A DNA stretch of 13,845 bases from JAFGBZ01 sp043817715 (GCA_043817715.1 JBDRGO010000025.1:1-13845); one strand, 5' to 3'; shown: positions 7,023-13,686, counted from the first letter of the stretch. The notes: generated from the sequence alone by a model not told the origin. A program made the numbers and translations.

Positions 7023-7130
7023 ATGAATTTAAATTTTTCAGAAAAATTTAAAGCTTTAAATTTGCAAAAAGCAAATTTAAATTTTAAAATCGAAGATTTT
7101 AAAGCTTTAAAAACCTCAGAGGTTTTTAAA
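7023..7130 (+). repeat. Duplicated hairpin leader, copy A
   Basis: A leader of about 108 bp that occurs again at 13687-13792. It folds into four consecutive hairpins with TTTAAA ends: 7028-7038/7042-7052 (11 bp), 7055-7065/7071-7081 (11 bp), 7083-7091/7095-7103 (9 bp) and 7106-7116/7120-7130 (11 bp, 3-nt loop). GC dinucleotides or a single base join them. The last stem contains the SD GAGGT (7119-7123) and ends on the A of the downstream ATG. The junctions are also palindromic (7044-7063 and 7097-7112), so each arm can pair with either neighbour. Confidence 0.85.
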
Positions 7131-7133
7131 TGA
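7023..7133 (+). CDS. Leader upstream ORF, copy A (36 aa)
   Basis: An ATG opens a frame of 36 codons running through all four hairpins. It begins MNLNFSEKFKALNL, contains FKIEDFKALK and ends TSEVFK. Its TGA overlaps the ATG of the next gene as ATGA (7130-7133), the classic arrangement for translational coupling. No SD precedes it; the TATA-like box 33-40 nt upstream would make it near-leaderless. The peptide is Lys/Phe/Leu-rich and amphipathic, with no signal peptide. Copy B encodes nearly the same peptide. The frame may be selected, or may be a by-product of the palindromic sequence. Confidence 0.5.
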   Translation: MNLNFSEKFKALNLQKANLNFKIEDFKALKTSEVFK

Positions 7134-8083
7134 AATTAAAATTATTTTTTGTTTTAATTGTTTTATTATTTTCTTTGAATGTTTTTGCAGGGGGCGTAGG
7201 AGATAGGTGTGATTATGATCGTTATGCTGATTCTGAATGCGACACTGCTTACAATATTTACTGCATTAATGATGTTTGTACTGAGTATGTTGGTTCAACT
7301 GAAGATTCTTGCACTGATTCAGATGGAGACAATCAATTCACTTCAGGTAATGTGGGTTTTTTTTACAGAAATTCAAATGGAGAATTTGTAACTGATATTT
7401 ATAATGACAGATGCATGCTTGGCACAGGAACTGTTATTTCTTGTTCTGCTGAAGAAGACTGTAACTTAAAAGAATTCATTTGTTTAATTGGAAGAGAAAT
7501 TAATTACAGTGAAAAAACTTATTCTTGTGAATTTGGCTGCAGTGAAAGTGCTTGCCTGGTTTCCCTTCCCGCCACTCCCGAACCGCAGGAAGGCGATACA
7601 TGCAATTATTCTGAAAATGATGATGATGAATGCGATGCAGAAAATAATTTATTTTGTGTTGAAGGAGAATGCACTTTATTAGATGAAGAACCTGTGCAAT
7701 CCTGTATTGATTCAGAAACAGATGTAAATATTTTTTTCAAAGGTGAAATTGATTACGCTTATAGGGATTCAGATGGCTCAGTTGTTTCTGGAACAAAATT
7801 AGATTCTTGCACTGGAAATAAAGTAAAGGATTTTTTTTGTTTAAGCACTCTTCCAAACAATGGACAAACTTTTGATTACTCTCTTTTAACCTGTGAAAGT
7901 GGCTGCAGTAAGGGGGCATGTGTATTTGAAGAATCTGATTCAAATGATGATTTGCCTGAATCAATTACTAATCAACAATTACTTCAATTTATTGATGACT
8001 GGAGTAAAGGAGAATTAGGTGAATCAATGGAAGAAAATGATTTAGCAATTCAGGAAATAATTGAAATATGGAAAAATTCTTAA
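7130..8083 (+). CDS. Secreted Cys-rich repeat protein with C-terminal LL..I..W domain
   Basis: A 317-residue exported protein of unknown function. Signal peptide: residues 1-20 (ending NVFA). Two tandem Cys-rich repeats follow: residues 24-143 (GDRCDYD ... CEFGCSESAC) and 155-264 (GDTCNYS ... CESGCSKGAC). Each contains an SC-x-DS-(D/E) motif, an aromatic YRxSxG(S/E) strand and a C-x2-GC-x3-AC end. Such DSDG/C..GC..GAC modules recur in surface proteins of DPANN archaea, from my memory of the family. The C-terminal 35 residues (LLQFIDDWSKGELG ... ENDLAIQEIIEIWK) match the C-terminus of the secreted protein at 8687-9577. The start is the ATG abutting the leader hairpin, with GAGGT 6 nt upstream. 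Expression is probably controlled by the duplicated leader. The paired cysteines suggest extracellular disulfides. Confidence 0.85.
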   Translation: MKLKLFFVLIVLLFSLNVFAGGVGDRCDYDRYADSECDTAYNIYCINDVCTEYVGSTEDSCTDSDGDNQFTSGNVGFFYRNSNGEFVTDIYNDRCMLGTGTVISCSAEEDCNLKEFICLIGREINYSEKTYSCEFGCSESACLVSLPATPEPQEGDTCNYSENDDDECDAENNLFCVEGECTLLDEEPVQSCIDSETDVNIFFKGEIDYAYRDSDGSVVSGTKLDSCTGNKVKDFFCLSTLPNNGQTFDYSLLTCESGCSKGACVFEESDSNDDLPESITNQQLLQFIDDWSKGELGESMEENDLAIQEIIEIWKNS

Positions 8084-8127
8084 TTAATAAAAAAAGCAAA
8101 GAAAGCTAATAATAAAAAAGAAAGAAG

Positions 8128-8156
8128 AAGAGAATTAAATTCTCTTATTTTTTTTT
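8128..8156. terminator. Hairpin and T-run between convergent genes
   Basis: AGAGAATT and AATTCTCT around one base form a perfect stem, followed on the plus strand by ATTTTTTTTT. It lies 45 nt after the plus-strand stop at 8083 and overlaps the stop of the minus-strand gene (8145), so it can end the plus transcript. A-rich sequence to its left gives a weaker T-tract on the minus strand. Confidence 0.55.
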
Positions 8157-8693
8157 CATTACAAATAATGCTCCAATGATTATTATTACTAAAACTAATC
8201 CTCCGATAATATACATTGTGTAATCTTCTTGTATTGGTTCAGGTTCTGTTGGTGGTTGTGGTGGAGGAGTTGGTTCAGGCTCTGGAACTGCTTTTGAAAT
8301 GAATAAATCTCCTGCAATTGGCCATGTTTCTTCAAGTGTTTTCCAGTTTCCTGAAAGCGCTTCTTTGTCACTGAAATTTGCAGGGGCTTTTAAAGAATAT
8401 TTTAATGTTGTTATATTCTGGAGTTTGTTTCCGTATAAAAGCCATTTTATTTTGTTTTCAAAACTTACTGCATTAGGTGTCGAAGAAACCAGTTCCCATC
8501 CTGTAGGAATATCTTCAGTTACAATTAATGAACTGGGTTCTTCTCCGTTAAGATTAATGTTTATTTCAATATTAATTGTTTTTCCTGGTTCAGCATTTCC
8601 TTTAACTGTTCTTTTGACTTCCATTTCAGCAAAGCAGACAGGCAAAAGCAAAACAAGGAATAATGCAATTAAAAGAATTTTTTTATTTAACAT
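8145..8693 (-). CDS. Secreted membrane-anchored protein, DUF11-like domain, Pro-rich stalk
   Basis: A 182-residue surface protein: signal peptide 1-22 (ending VCFA), one beta-rich domain (about 25-133), a Pro/Glu stalk (137-157, PEPEPTPPPQPPTEPEP) and a C-terminal membrane helix (159-179) with a KKK tail. SSLIVTEDIPTGWEL through LEETWPIAGDLFIS resembles the DUF11/conserved-repeat fold of archaeal surface proteins. It parallels residues 160-249 of the upstream gene (GLIITEKVPEE ... LEETGAIIGETTATVS), so the two likely share an ancestral domain. I chose ATG 8693 rather than GTG 8702 because GGGAG lies 10 nt before it and too close to the GTG. It overlaps the upstream gene's stop by 7 bp, so the pair is probably co-transcribed and coupled. 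Function is unknown; a cell-envelope or adhesion role is inferred. Confidence 0.8.
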   Translation of the reverse strand: MLNKKILLIALFLVLLLPVCFAEMEVKRTVKGNAEPGKTINIEININLNGEEPSSLIVTEDIPTGWELVSSTPNAVSFENKIKWLLYGNKLQNITTLKYSLKAPANFSDKEALSGNWKTLEETWPIAGDLFISKAVPEPEPTPPPQPPTEPEPIQEDYTMYIIGGLVLVIIIIGALFVMKKK

Positions 8694-9577
8694 GACTTCC
8701 ACACTCCCATGATATTCATTATAGCTAAATCATTTTCTCCAAGATTAAGTCCAAGCTCTGTTTTAGACCATTGTTCAATATATCCAAGTAAATCCTGATT
8801 GCTTATCGGGCATTGAGGAATTTTAATTCCTGAAACAGTTGCTGTTGTTTCACCAATAATGGCTCCTGTTTCTTCTAAAACTTCATATTCTCCTGTGAAA
8901 TTCACTTCAGTTCCTGATTCAAGGTCTTTTAAGGGATAATAATAAATTGTGAATTTATCTGAAGCCAAAGGATTTCCCATTAAAACAATTTCCAACTCCC
9001 TTGTTTCAGAATCATAGGCATAATCAAGTCCTTGGTTATTTAAAGCAGGTTCACTTAGATTCATTTCTTCAGGGACTTTTTCAGTTATAATCAAGCCTGA
9101 ATAATCTTCATTCAAATAATAATCGATTTTGACAACATAAACTCCGCCAGGATAAATTATATCTGGAACGTTTCTTACAATAACCACAGGAGACTCATTT
9201 ATTTCAGAAGGCAGTGAAACGAAATTAATTTCTTGTGAATAAGCAGTTGTTTGAAATTTTCCATTGGCATAGTTTGCGGTTCCATAACCAAATAATGTAC
9301 ATTGGCCTTCTTTGATAAAGGCAAATTTTGAGGTTAAGGACTGAACTCCTTGAGTTTCTATATTCTGGCTCACTACAGTAGTATATTTTTCATCTCCTTC
9401 ACATATTGCGAATACCGCAACATATTCCAAGTCAAAATCGCTTTCAACACTTACTTCCATTTCTCCTGGAACATGTTGGTATCCTTCTTCTGGACTGATT
9501 ATTGAAAAGGATTCAGCTCCAACAAATGAAGAAAAAACAAACAGTATTAAAGTTAACAAAAATATTTTTCGAAACAT
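8687..9577 (-). CDS. Secreted protein with Ig-like, DUF11-like and C-terminal LL..I..W domains
   Basis: A 296-residue exported protein. Signal peptide 1-21 (ending FVGA); a beta-rich N-terminal module about 22-125 (ISPEEGYQHVPGEMEVSV, Ig-like pattern); a second module about 131-250 that resembles the domain of the downstream protein; and a C-terminal helical motif 258-296 (PISNQDLLGYIEQWSKTELG ... ENDLAIMNIMGVWKSC). That motif matches the C-terminus of the secreted protein at 7130-8083. Both look like paired-helix sorting or dockerin-like domains, but the function is not known to me. No SD precedes the ATG, and a TATA box about 25 nt upstream suggests a leaderless mRNA. It overlaps the next gene by 7 bp. 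No C-terminal membrane helix is present, so it is either released or held by partner proteins. Confidence 0.8.
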   Translation of the reverse strand: MFRKIFLLTLILFVFSSFVGAESFSIISPEEGYQHVPGEMEVSVESDFDLEYVAVFAICEGDEKYTTVVSQNIETQGVQSLTSKFAFIKEGQCTLFGYGTANYANGKFQTTAYSQEINFVSLPSEINESPVVIVRNVPDIIYPGGVYVVKIDYYLNEDYSGLIITEKVPEEMNLSEPALNNQGLDYAYDSETRELEIVLMGNPLASDKFTIYYYPLKDLESGTEVNFTGEYEVLEETGAIIGETTATVSGIKIPQCPISNQDLLGYIEQWSKTELGLNLGENDLAIMNIMGVWKSC

Positions 9578-9596
9578 ACTCTCAATTAGATTTAAA

Positions 9597-9606
9597 GTAA
9601 TATAAA
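9597..9606 (-). promoter_or_regulatory. TATA box giving a leaderless transcript
   Basis: On the minus strand TTTTATATTA is centred about 25 nt before the ATG at 9577, so the expected transcription start coincides with the start codon. Consistent with this, no SD is visible in the short spacer. Confidence 0.5.
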
Positions 9607-9687
9607 AAAGTTTGTTTTATGAATTTAATATTAAGAAAAAGAAATAAAATAAGAGATGAAAGAAAAAATAGGAAGAAAGGAATGAAT

Positions 9688-11661
9688 TCAAATTCCTCCT
9701 TCGTAATAATCATATCTTGTTGTTGTTCCTGTATTGAATTCAAATTCCTTTAATTTTTCTAATGTTGTTAAATCATTTGCTTTCAGCATTTTATTGGATA
9801 AAGTATATAACACATTTTCAATGTATAGTGAACGCTGAACTTGGTAATCGTATCCATATCCATAACCTCTTTTTAGTTCTTCTTCTTCACTTATGTGTGT
9901 TATTCTTCCTCTTTCAGTAAATCCTGTGCTTAAATTTACTTTGAATACAAATGCGCCCTGAAATACCTGTGTTCCATAAGCCGGTCCCCAGTTTCTTTCA
10001 TCTGCTTCTTGTTTTTGTTCTTCTGAAATTTCTGCAAGTGTTATTGGAATTATAAGCAATTCTTTTTCTTTGTCATACAAAAACGCTTTATGGTCCTGTA
10101 ATGCATATGAATCTGTTCCTCTGTCGCCGATAATTATTTTATGCATTTCAATTGGATTTGCTACATCACTTACATCAAAGATTGCCATTTTCATTCCCTG
10201 ATACCATGCAAAATCCCCTTCTTTTGATTCAATTGCATCTTTTCCTATTCCGATTAAATGGTGCTCATCAATTGGATGCAAATAATCTGAGTATCCAGGA
10301 ATCTTTAATTTACCTAACACTTTTGGATAATATGGATTGCTTACATCAATTACAAATAATGGATCAACTTTTTTGAATGTAACCATATAAGCCTTTTTTC
10401 CCATAAACCTTGCTGAATAAATTTTTTCTCCTGGAGCTAAATCTTCTAGTGTTCCAATCAATTTCATTTCTTTATCTAATATATATAAATTATTTGTGCT
10501 TTCGCTTCCATTTCTTGAAACCTGCCCTGATGTAGTTGCAATCCTGAAATTTCCTTCAAATTCATCCATTGAAAACTGATTTAATGCATGACCTTTTACT
10601 TGTCCTTGTCCAACAAAATTAATTCCTTGAGTTAAATTAAATTTGTTAATAATTGTTGTTTCTTCATTGCCCCAGACAACGGTTTGCACATCTTTTACTA
10701 CTGGAATGTCTGAAGACAACCAAGCAGTTGAAGCTAAATAAATGTTTTCATTTGAAGCAAAAACACTTTCAGCATTTCCTGCAATTGTTTCTTTTTCCAT
10801 TTTTCCTGAATCCATTTCCATTGAGGCAATTGTTACAAAATTGTATGCAGGCATTGGATAAATATATCCAATATCTGTTGCTTCAGCAATCGGTTTAATT
10901 AATTCTCCTTGTTTCATTAAAGGAATAATATTGTCTTCTCCGCATCCGCCTTCTTGTCTATAACAATAATGTGGATAACTATTAATTACAAAAAAAGCTT
11001 TCCCTTCAATTAATCTTGAAGTTACATAATTTCCTTCAAACACAATTTCTTTTTCTAATATTGGTCTTCTTTTATCACTAATATCATATAATTGAGCAGT
11101 TATTCCTCCTCTCCAAGAAGGATAATACATTTCTGGAGTTGCTGGCATTGGTTCTTCAGCAAAAACTTCATATTTGTATCCGAACAAAAGCAATTTATTT
11201 CCTGAAACAAACATTTCTTGCGGAGTAACATTCTCTAAATCAGTTTTTGAAACCATTTGACTTGATTCAATTGGATAAGCATCAGTTATAACCAGATAAT
11301 TATTTGAAAAATTATAAATATATTTTCCATCTGATTTAATTATATCTGCTTCATCAACTCCCTGCACCTGAACATTTGTTTCAGAATAATCAGTTCCATA
11401 ACTTGCTTTTGCATTGCTTTCAGCTACTCCTGCGCTTAGTGGCACTGCCATTCCGACAGCCATGTCCATCATTCCATAATTTCTTCCCATATTCTGTGAG
11501 TCTTCAAATGCAGCAACCATTGCAGCATAACTTTCAAATCTAGGAATTTCTTCAAAAGAAAGCTGTTCTGGAACAGTGCATCCAATCACTGCCAAACTCA
11601 ACAAAAATAAAATAAACAAAATACTAATTTCTCCTTTATTCATTATTTCTCTTTTATTCAT
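9688..11661 (-). CDS. Secreted beta-propeller lipoprotein (PF09826 type)
   Basis: A 657-residue extracellular protein. The N-terminal hydrophobic segment (13-27) ends in lipobox V-I-G-C28, so it is probably lipid-anchored outside the cell. Residues about 90-650 match the Beta_propel family (PF09826, 'secreted protein with beta-propeller domain'); the hallmark ETNVQVQGVDEADIIKSDGK is at 94-113. Blade-like repeats with NxLYxLSNKMLKA and SxDYLHPIDEHHLIGIG strands follow. The family occurs in archaea and some bacteria; its biochemical role is unknown, with protein or polysaccharide binding usually guessed. Start 11661 is preceded by AAGGTGG at SD distance; Met7 is a poorer alternative. A perfect TATA box lies at 11734-11743. 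It is on the same strand as the two secreted genes that follow, but the 110-bp gap with its own promoter makes a shared operon uncertain. Confidence 0.9.
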   Translation of the reverse strand: MNKREIMNKGEISILFILFLLSLAVIGCTVPEQLSFEEIPRFESYAAMVAAFEDSQNMGRNYGMMDMAVGMAVPLSAGVAESNAKASYGTDYSETNVQVQGVDEADIIKSDGKYIYNFSNNYLVITDAYPIESSQMVSKTDLENVTPQEMFVSGNKLLLFGYKYEVFAEEPMPATPEMYYPSWRGGITAQLYDISDKRRPILEKEIVFEGNYVTSRLIEGKAFFVINSYPHYCYRQEGGCGEDNIIPLMKQGELIKPIAEATDIGYIYPMPAYNFVTIASMEMDSGKMEKETIAGNAESVFASNENIYLASTAWLSSDIPVVKDVQTVVWGNEETTIINKFNLTQGINFVGQGQVKGHALNQFSMDEFEGNFRIATTSGQVSRNGSESTNNLYILDKEMKLIGTLEDLAPGEKIYSARFMGKKAYMVTFKKVDPLFVIDVSNPYYPKVLGKLKIPGYSDYLHPIDEHHLIGIGKDAIESKEGDFAWYQGMKMAIFDVSDVANPIEMHKIIIGDRGTDSYALQDHKAFLYDKEKELLIIPITLAEISEEQKQEADERNWGPAYGTQVFQGAFVFKVNLSTGFTERGRITHISEEEELKRGYGYGYDYQVQRSLYIENVLYTLSNKMLKANDLTTLEKLKEFEFNTGTTTRYDYYEGGI

Positions 11662-11733
11662 AATTCCACCTTAAATTAATTTAAATTTTTTTAATTAAAA
11701 ATTTAATTCACCTGCAATCAATATGCTCTTTCA

Positions 11734-11743
11734 TATTTAAATA
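11734..11743 (-). promoter_or_regulatory. TATA box of the beta-propeller gene
   Basis: TATTTAAATA is a near-ideal archaeal TATA box. A start about 25 nt downstream would leave a 5' UTR of about 50 nt that is very AT-rich and self-complementary (11671-11706) and carries the AAGGTGG ribosome site just before the ATG at 11661. Confidence 0.6.
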
Positions 11744-11758
11744 CTGGTTTTTTTAATT

Positions 11759-11785
11759 AGGAAAAAAACTAAAAAGAAAAAGATT
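11759..11785 (-). terminator. T-tract terminator of tRNA-Asp
   Basis: Directly after the tRNA 3' end the minus strand reads AATCTTTTTCTTTTTAGTTTTTTTCC: three T-runs in 26 nt with no stable hairpin. This fits archaeal termination and separates the tRNA from the beta-propeller promoter. Confidence 0.6.
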
Positions 11786-11926
11786 CGCCCCCGCCGGGAT
11801 TCGAACCCGAGTCACCGCCTCACTACAACTTTTTTTTAAGTTGGTGAACGGAGTGAACCGTTTTTGCCAACTTTTTCCCAAAAAGTTGCGACAGGGCAGC
11901 ATCCTAAACCGCTAGACTACAGGGGC
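11786..11926 (-). tRNA. tRNA-Asp (GTC anticodon) with intron
   Basis: Exon 1 is 11889-11926 and exon 2 is 11786-11820, a 73-nt mature tRNA. The acceptor stem GCCCCTG/CGGGGGC has one U-G pair. The D arm is GTCT...GGAT, the anticodon stem CTGCC/GGCGG, the loop CTGTCGA with anticodon GTC (11890-11892), the variable loop 4 nt, and the T arm TCGGG-TTCGAAT-CCCGG. Discriminator G73 is right for Asp. No CCA is encoded, as is usual in archaea. A 68-nt intron lies between positions 37 and 38. Several stems use G-U pairs (10-25, 13-22, 28-42, 49-65), but all arms close. Confidence 0.95.
11821..11888 (-). other. tRNA-Asp intron with bulge-helix-bulge motif
   Basis: The junctions form a full archaeal bulge-helix-bulge. 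The outer helix is CTGCC/GGCGG and the central 4-bp helix is CTGT (32-35) with intron GTAG. The 3-nt bulges are CG/C and TG/A, and the inner helix is AACTTTTT with AAAAAGTT. The intron has four complementary arms: CAACTTTTT, AAAAAGTTGG, CCAACTT and AAGTTG. Pairing 1-4 with 2-3 gives the splice-ready fold; pairing 1-2 with 3-4 gives two local hairpins instead. GTTCAC is directly repeated in the centre. No ORF is present. Confidence 0.85.
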
Positions 11927-11964
11927 AAAACCATTACTTAATTTTTTCCAATAAAGTATTTAAA

Positions 11965-12182
11965 TCATTCTTTCTTCTTTTTTCTCTCATTTTCTAGTAT
12001 ATGTTCTGCATCTTTAGGGTTTTGATACCCTTCCATGAATCCTGCTTCTTCTGGTTCAATTGCATCTTCTTCCATTAACTGTTCTTCCTGTTTTTCATCA
12101 TAAATATCTGAATCTCTTTTCTCAACTAATTTTTTTTCTCTTCAATTAATTTTTTGCTTTTTGAATCATCATACATAGTCAT
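11965..12182 (-). pseudogene. Small acidic protein gene (about 72 aa) interrupted by a -1 frameshift at an A8 tract
   Basis: From ATG 12182 (AGGTGA about 7 nt upstream) the frame reads MTMYDDSKSKKLIEEKKN and stops at TAG (12126-12128). Just before the stop is a run of eight A. Moving one base back at A-AAA-AAT continues into an open frame, LVEKRDSDIYDEKQEEQLM, then EEDAIEPEEAGFMEGYQNP and a basic KKKKE tail, ending TGA at 11965. The joined product is 72 residues, highly charged, soluble and of unknown function. The explanation could be a true frameshift mutation, a homopolymer sequencing error, or productive slippage, since the heptamer fits the X-XXY-YYZ pattern. Good codon use and the SD suggest a real gene. 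It lies between glnA and tRNA-Asp, all on the minus strand. Confidence 0.65.
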
Positions 12183-12271
12183 TTGAATTTCACCTATATC
12201 AATACATTTCACTTTCTTTTAAAACCTTTTGTTATGTATACAAACCAGTTTTTTTAGAGACTTTTTTTCAC

Positions 12272-13609
12272 TTAAAGTATTTTCAAATATCTCTTGTATT
12301 CCCAGTCAGTTACATGCAATCTGAAATCATCCCATTCTTTTCTTTTTCCTTTCAAGTAACTATTGAATGTGTGTTCTCCTACTGTTTCCTTCATTAATGA
12401 ATCTTTTTCAAAGTAATCAAGTGCTTCGCTTAAACTTGATGGAAGAGTATCAATTTTATGTTCTTTTAATTCTGTTTCATCAAAATCAAAAATATTTTCT
12501 TCAGTTGCTTCAGGAGGAGTTAATTTTTTTTCAATTCCTTCCAGTCCAGAAGCCAATAAAACAGAAAAAGCAAGATATGGATTGCATGCTGGATCAGGAT
12601 TTCTTAATTCCATTCTTTTTGCTTTCTGGTTTTTGTTTGTGGATGGAATCCTGATTAATGCGCTTCGATTCATTCTTGCCCATGAAATATAACACGCTGC
12701 TTCAAATCCAGGAGTCAATCTTTTGTATGAATTAACTATTGGATTGGTTATTGCGCACATTGCTTTCACATGTTTTAACTGCCCTGCCATAAAATTATAT
12801 GCAGTTTCACTTAAACCATATTTGTCTTCTTCTCTGTAAAACTGATTTTTTTCTCCTTTCAAATCAAATAAACTTTGATGAGTATGCATTCCAACTCCAT
12901 TTACTCCTGTTCTTCTTTTTGGCATGAATGAAACAAATTGATTATGCTTTCTTGCAACCTGCTTTAATGCATACCTAAAAGTAATTGCATCATCTGCATG
13001 ATGCAGTGCATCAGAATATCTGATATCAATTTCATGCTGGTCATCTGCAACTTCCTGGTGGCTCATTTCAACAGTCATGCCCATTTGTTCAAGTGCAAGA
13101 ATCATGTCCCGTCTTACATGCGAGCTTGTGTCCTGCACAAAATCAAAGTAATGGTCATTTCTTTTTTCCTTGTTCAGGAAAGCCAATGTATCAACATCTT
13201 CTTTGTTAATTAAATCAAATTCCTGCTCTGTTCCGACAAAAAAACTATGCCCCATTTCTTCTGCTTTTTTCAATGTTTTTTTTAAAATATATCTTGGATC
13301 TCCTTCAAATGGAGTGTCATCAGCATTTAATACATCACAAATAAACCTGCATTCATTTTTTTCATTTAATTTCCATGGAAGAATTGAATAAGTATTCAAA
13401 TCAGGCAGAAGCTTTTGATCGCTTTCCTGAATTCGCATAAATCCCTGAATTGAAGAGCCGTCAAAATGAAACCCTTCCAATGCATCCTCTAAAAACCTTT
13501 CAACAGTAACAGTAGTGCTTTTTACTCTGCCGAAAATATCAGTAAACTGCAGTTCAATTAATTTAATATGGTCTTCTTTGAATTTGTCTTTGATTTGAGT
13601 TAAATCCAT
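12272..13609 (-). CDS. glnA: Glutamine synthetase, type I-alpha
   Basis: Makes glutamine from glutamate, ammonia and ATP in the cytoplasm; normally a dodecamer. The 445-residue length fits GSI-alpha. Visible motifs: HFDGSSIQGFMRIQESD (48-64), GTEQEF (126-131, metal-binding Glu), SHQEVADDQHEID (183-195, metal-binding Glu), GMHTHQSL (240-247, ATP/metal His), SYKRLTPGFEAACYISWAR (294-312, glutamate/ammonia site) and ELRNPDPACNPYLAF (334-348). Arg59 in FMRIQESD matches the Arg linked to glutamine feedback in GSI-alpha (Arg62 in Bacillus), and the adenylylated Tyr loop of GSI-beta is absent. The start ATG 13609 is preceded by GGGGGCT at SD distance. It is divergent from the gene led by leader copy B. 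No GlnB/AmtB is in the window. Confidence 0.97.
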   Translation of the reverse strand: MDLTQIKDKFKEDHIKLIELQFTDIFGRVKSTTVTVERFLEDALEGFHFDGSSIQGFMRIQESDQKLLPDLNTYSILPWKLNEKNECRFICDVLNADDTPFEGDPRYILKKTLKKAEEMGHSFFVGTEQEFDLINKEDVDTLAFLNKEKRNDHYFDFVQDTSSHVRRDMILALEQMGMTVEMSHQEVADDQHEIDIRYSDALHHADDAITFRYALKQVARKHNQFVSFMPKRRTGVNGVGMHTHQSLFDLKGEKNQFYREEDKYGLSETAYNFMAGQLKHVKAMCAITNPIVNSYKRLTPGFEAACYISWARMNRSALIRIPSTNKNQKAKRMELRNPDPACNPYLAFSVLLASGLEGIEKKLTPPEATEENIFDFDETELKEHKIDTLPSSLSEALDYFEKDSLMKETVGEHTFNSYLKGKRKEWDDFRLHVTDWEYKRYLKIL

Positions 13610-13645
13610 ATCTTTAGCCCCCTAGTTTGTATTTAGAAGATAAGC

Positions 13646-13658
13646 AAATTAATTTAAA
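13646..13658. promoter_or_regulatory. Shared TATA-like core in the glnA divergent promoter
   Basis: AAATTAATTTAAA can act on both strands. On the minus strand it lies about 40 nt before the glnA ATG (13609). On the plus strand it lies 29-41 nt before the upstream ORF of leader copy B (13687). Divergent transcription could therefore be linked. Confidence 0.4.
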
Positions 13659-13686
13659 CTTCACTTCAGAAATCTTATTGAACCGC

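Noticed and set aside
7023..7130. CRISPR-like repeat
   Set aside because: The hairpins differ in stem sequence, have no regular spacers, and no cas genes are present. The duplication is of the whole leader, not of a repeat unit.
8700..8702. GTG start nine bases upstream for the membrane-anchored secreted protein
   Set aside because: GGGAG is too close to the GTG; ATG 8693 has correct spacing and starts directly at the signal peptide.
8299..8712. 137-codon open frame on the plus strand
   Set aside because: It is antisense to the secreted protein at 8145-8693, which has a signal peptide, stalk and membrane anchor. The antisense product has no coherent domain or SD.
11712..11738. 8-codon upstream ORF (MKEHIDCR) before the beta-propeller gene
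   Set aside because: It begins near or upstream of the predicted transcription start, so it would not be on the mRNA.
11786..11926. tRNA-Glu identity, suggested by the D-arm resemblance
   Set aside because: The loop reads CTGTC, giving anticodon GTC, and discriminator G73 fits Asp.
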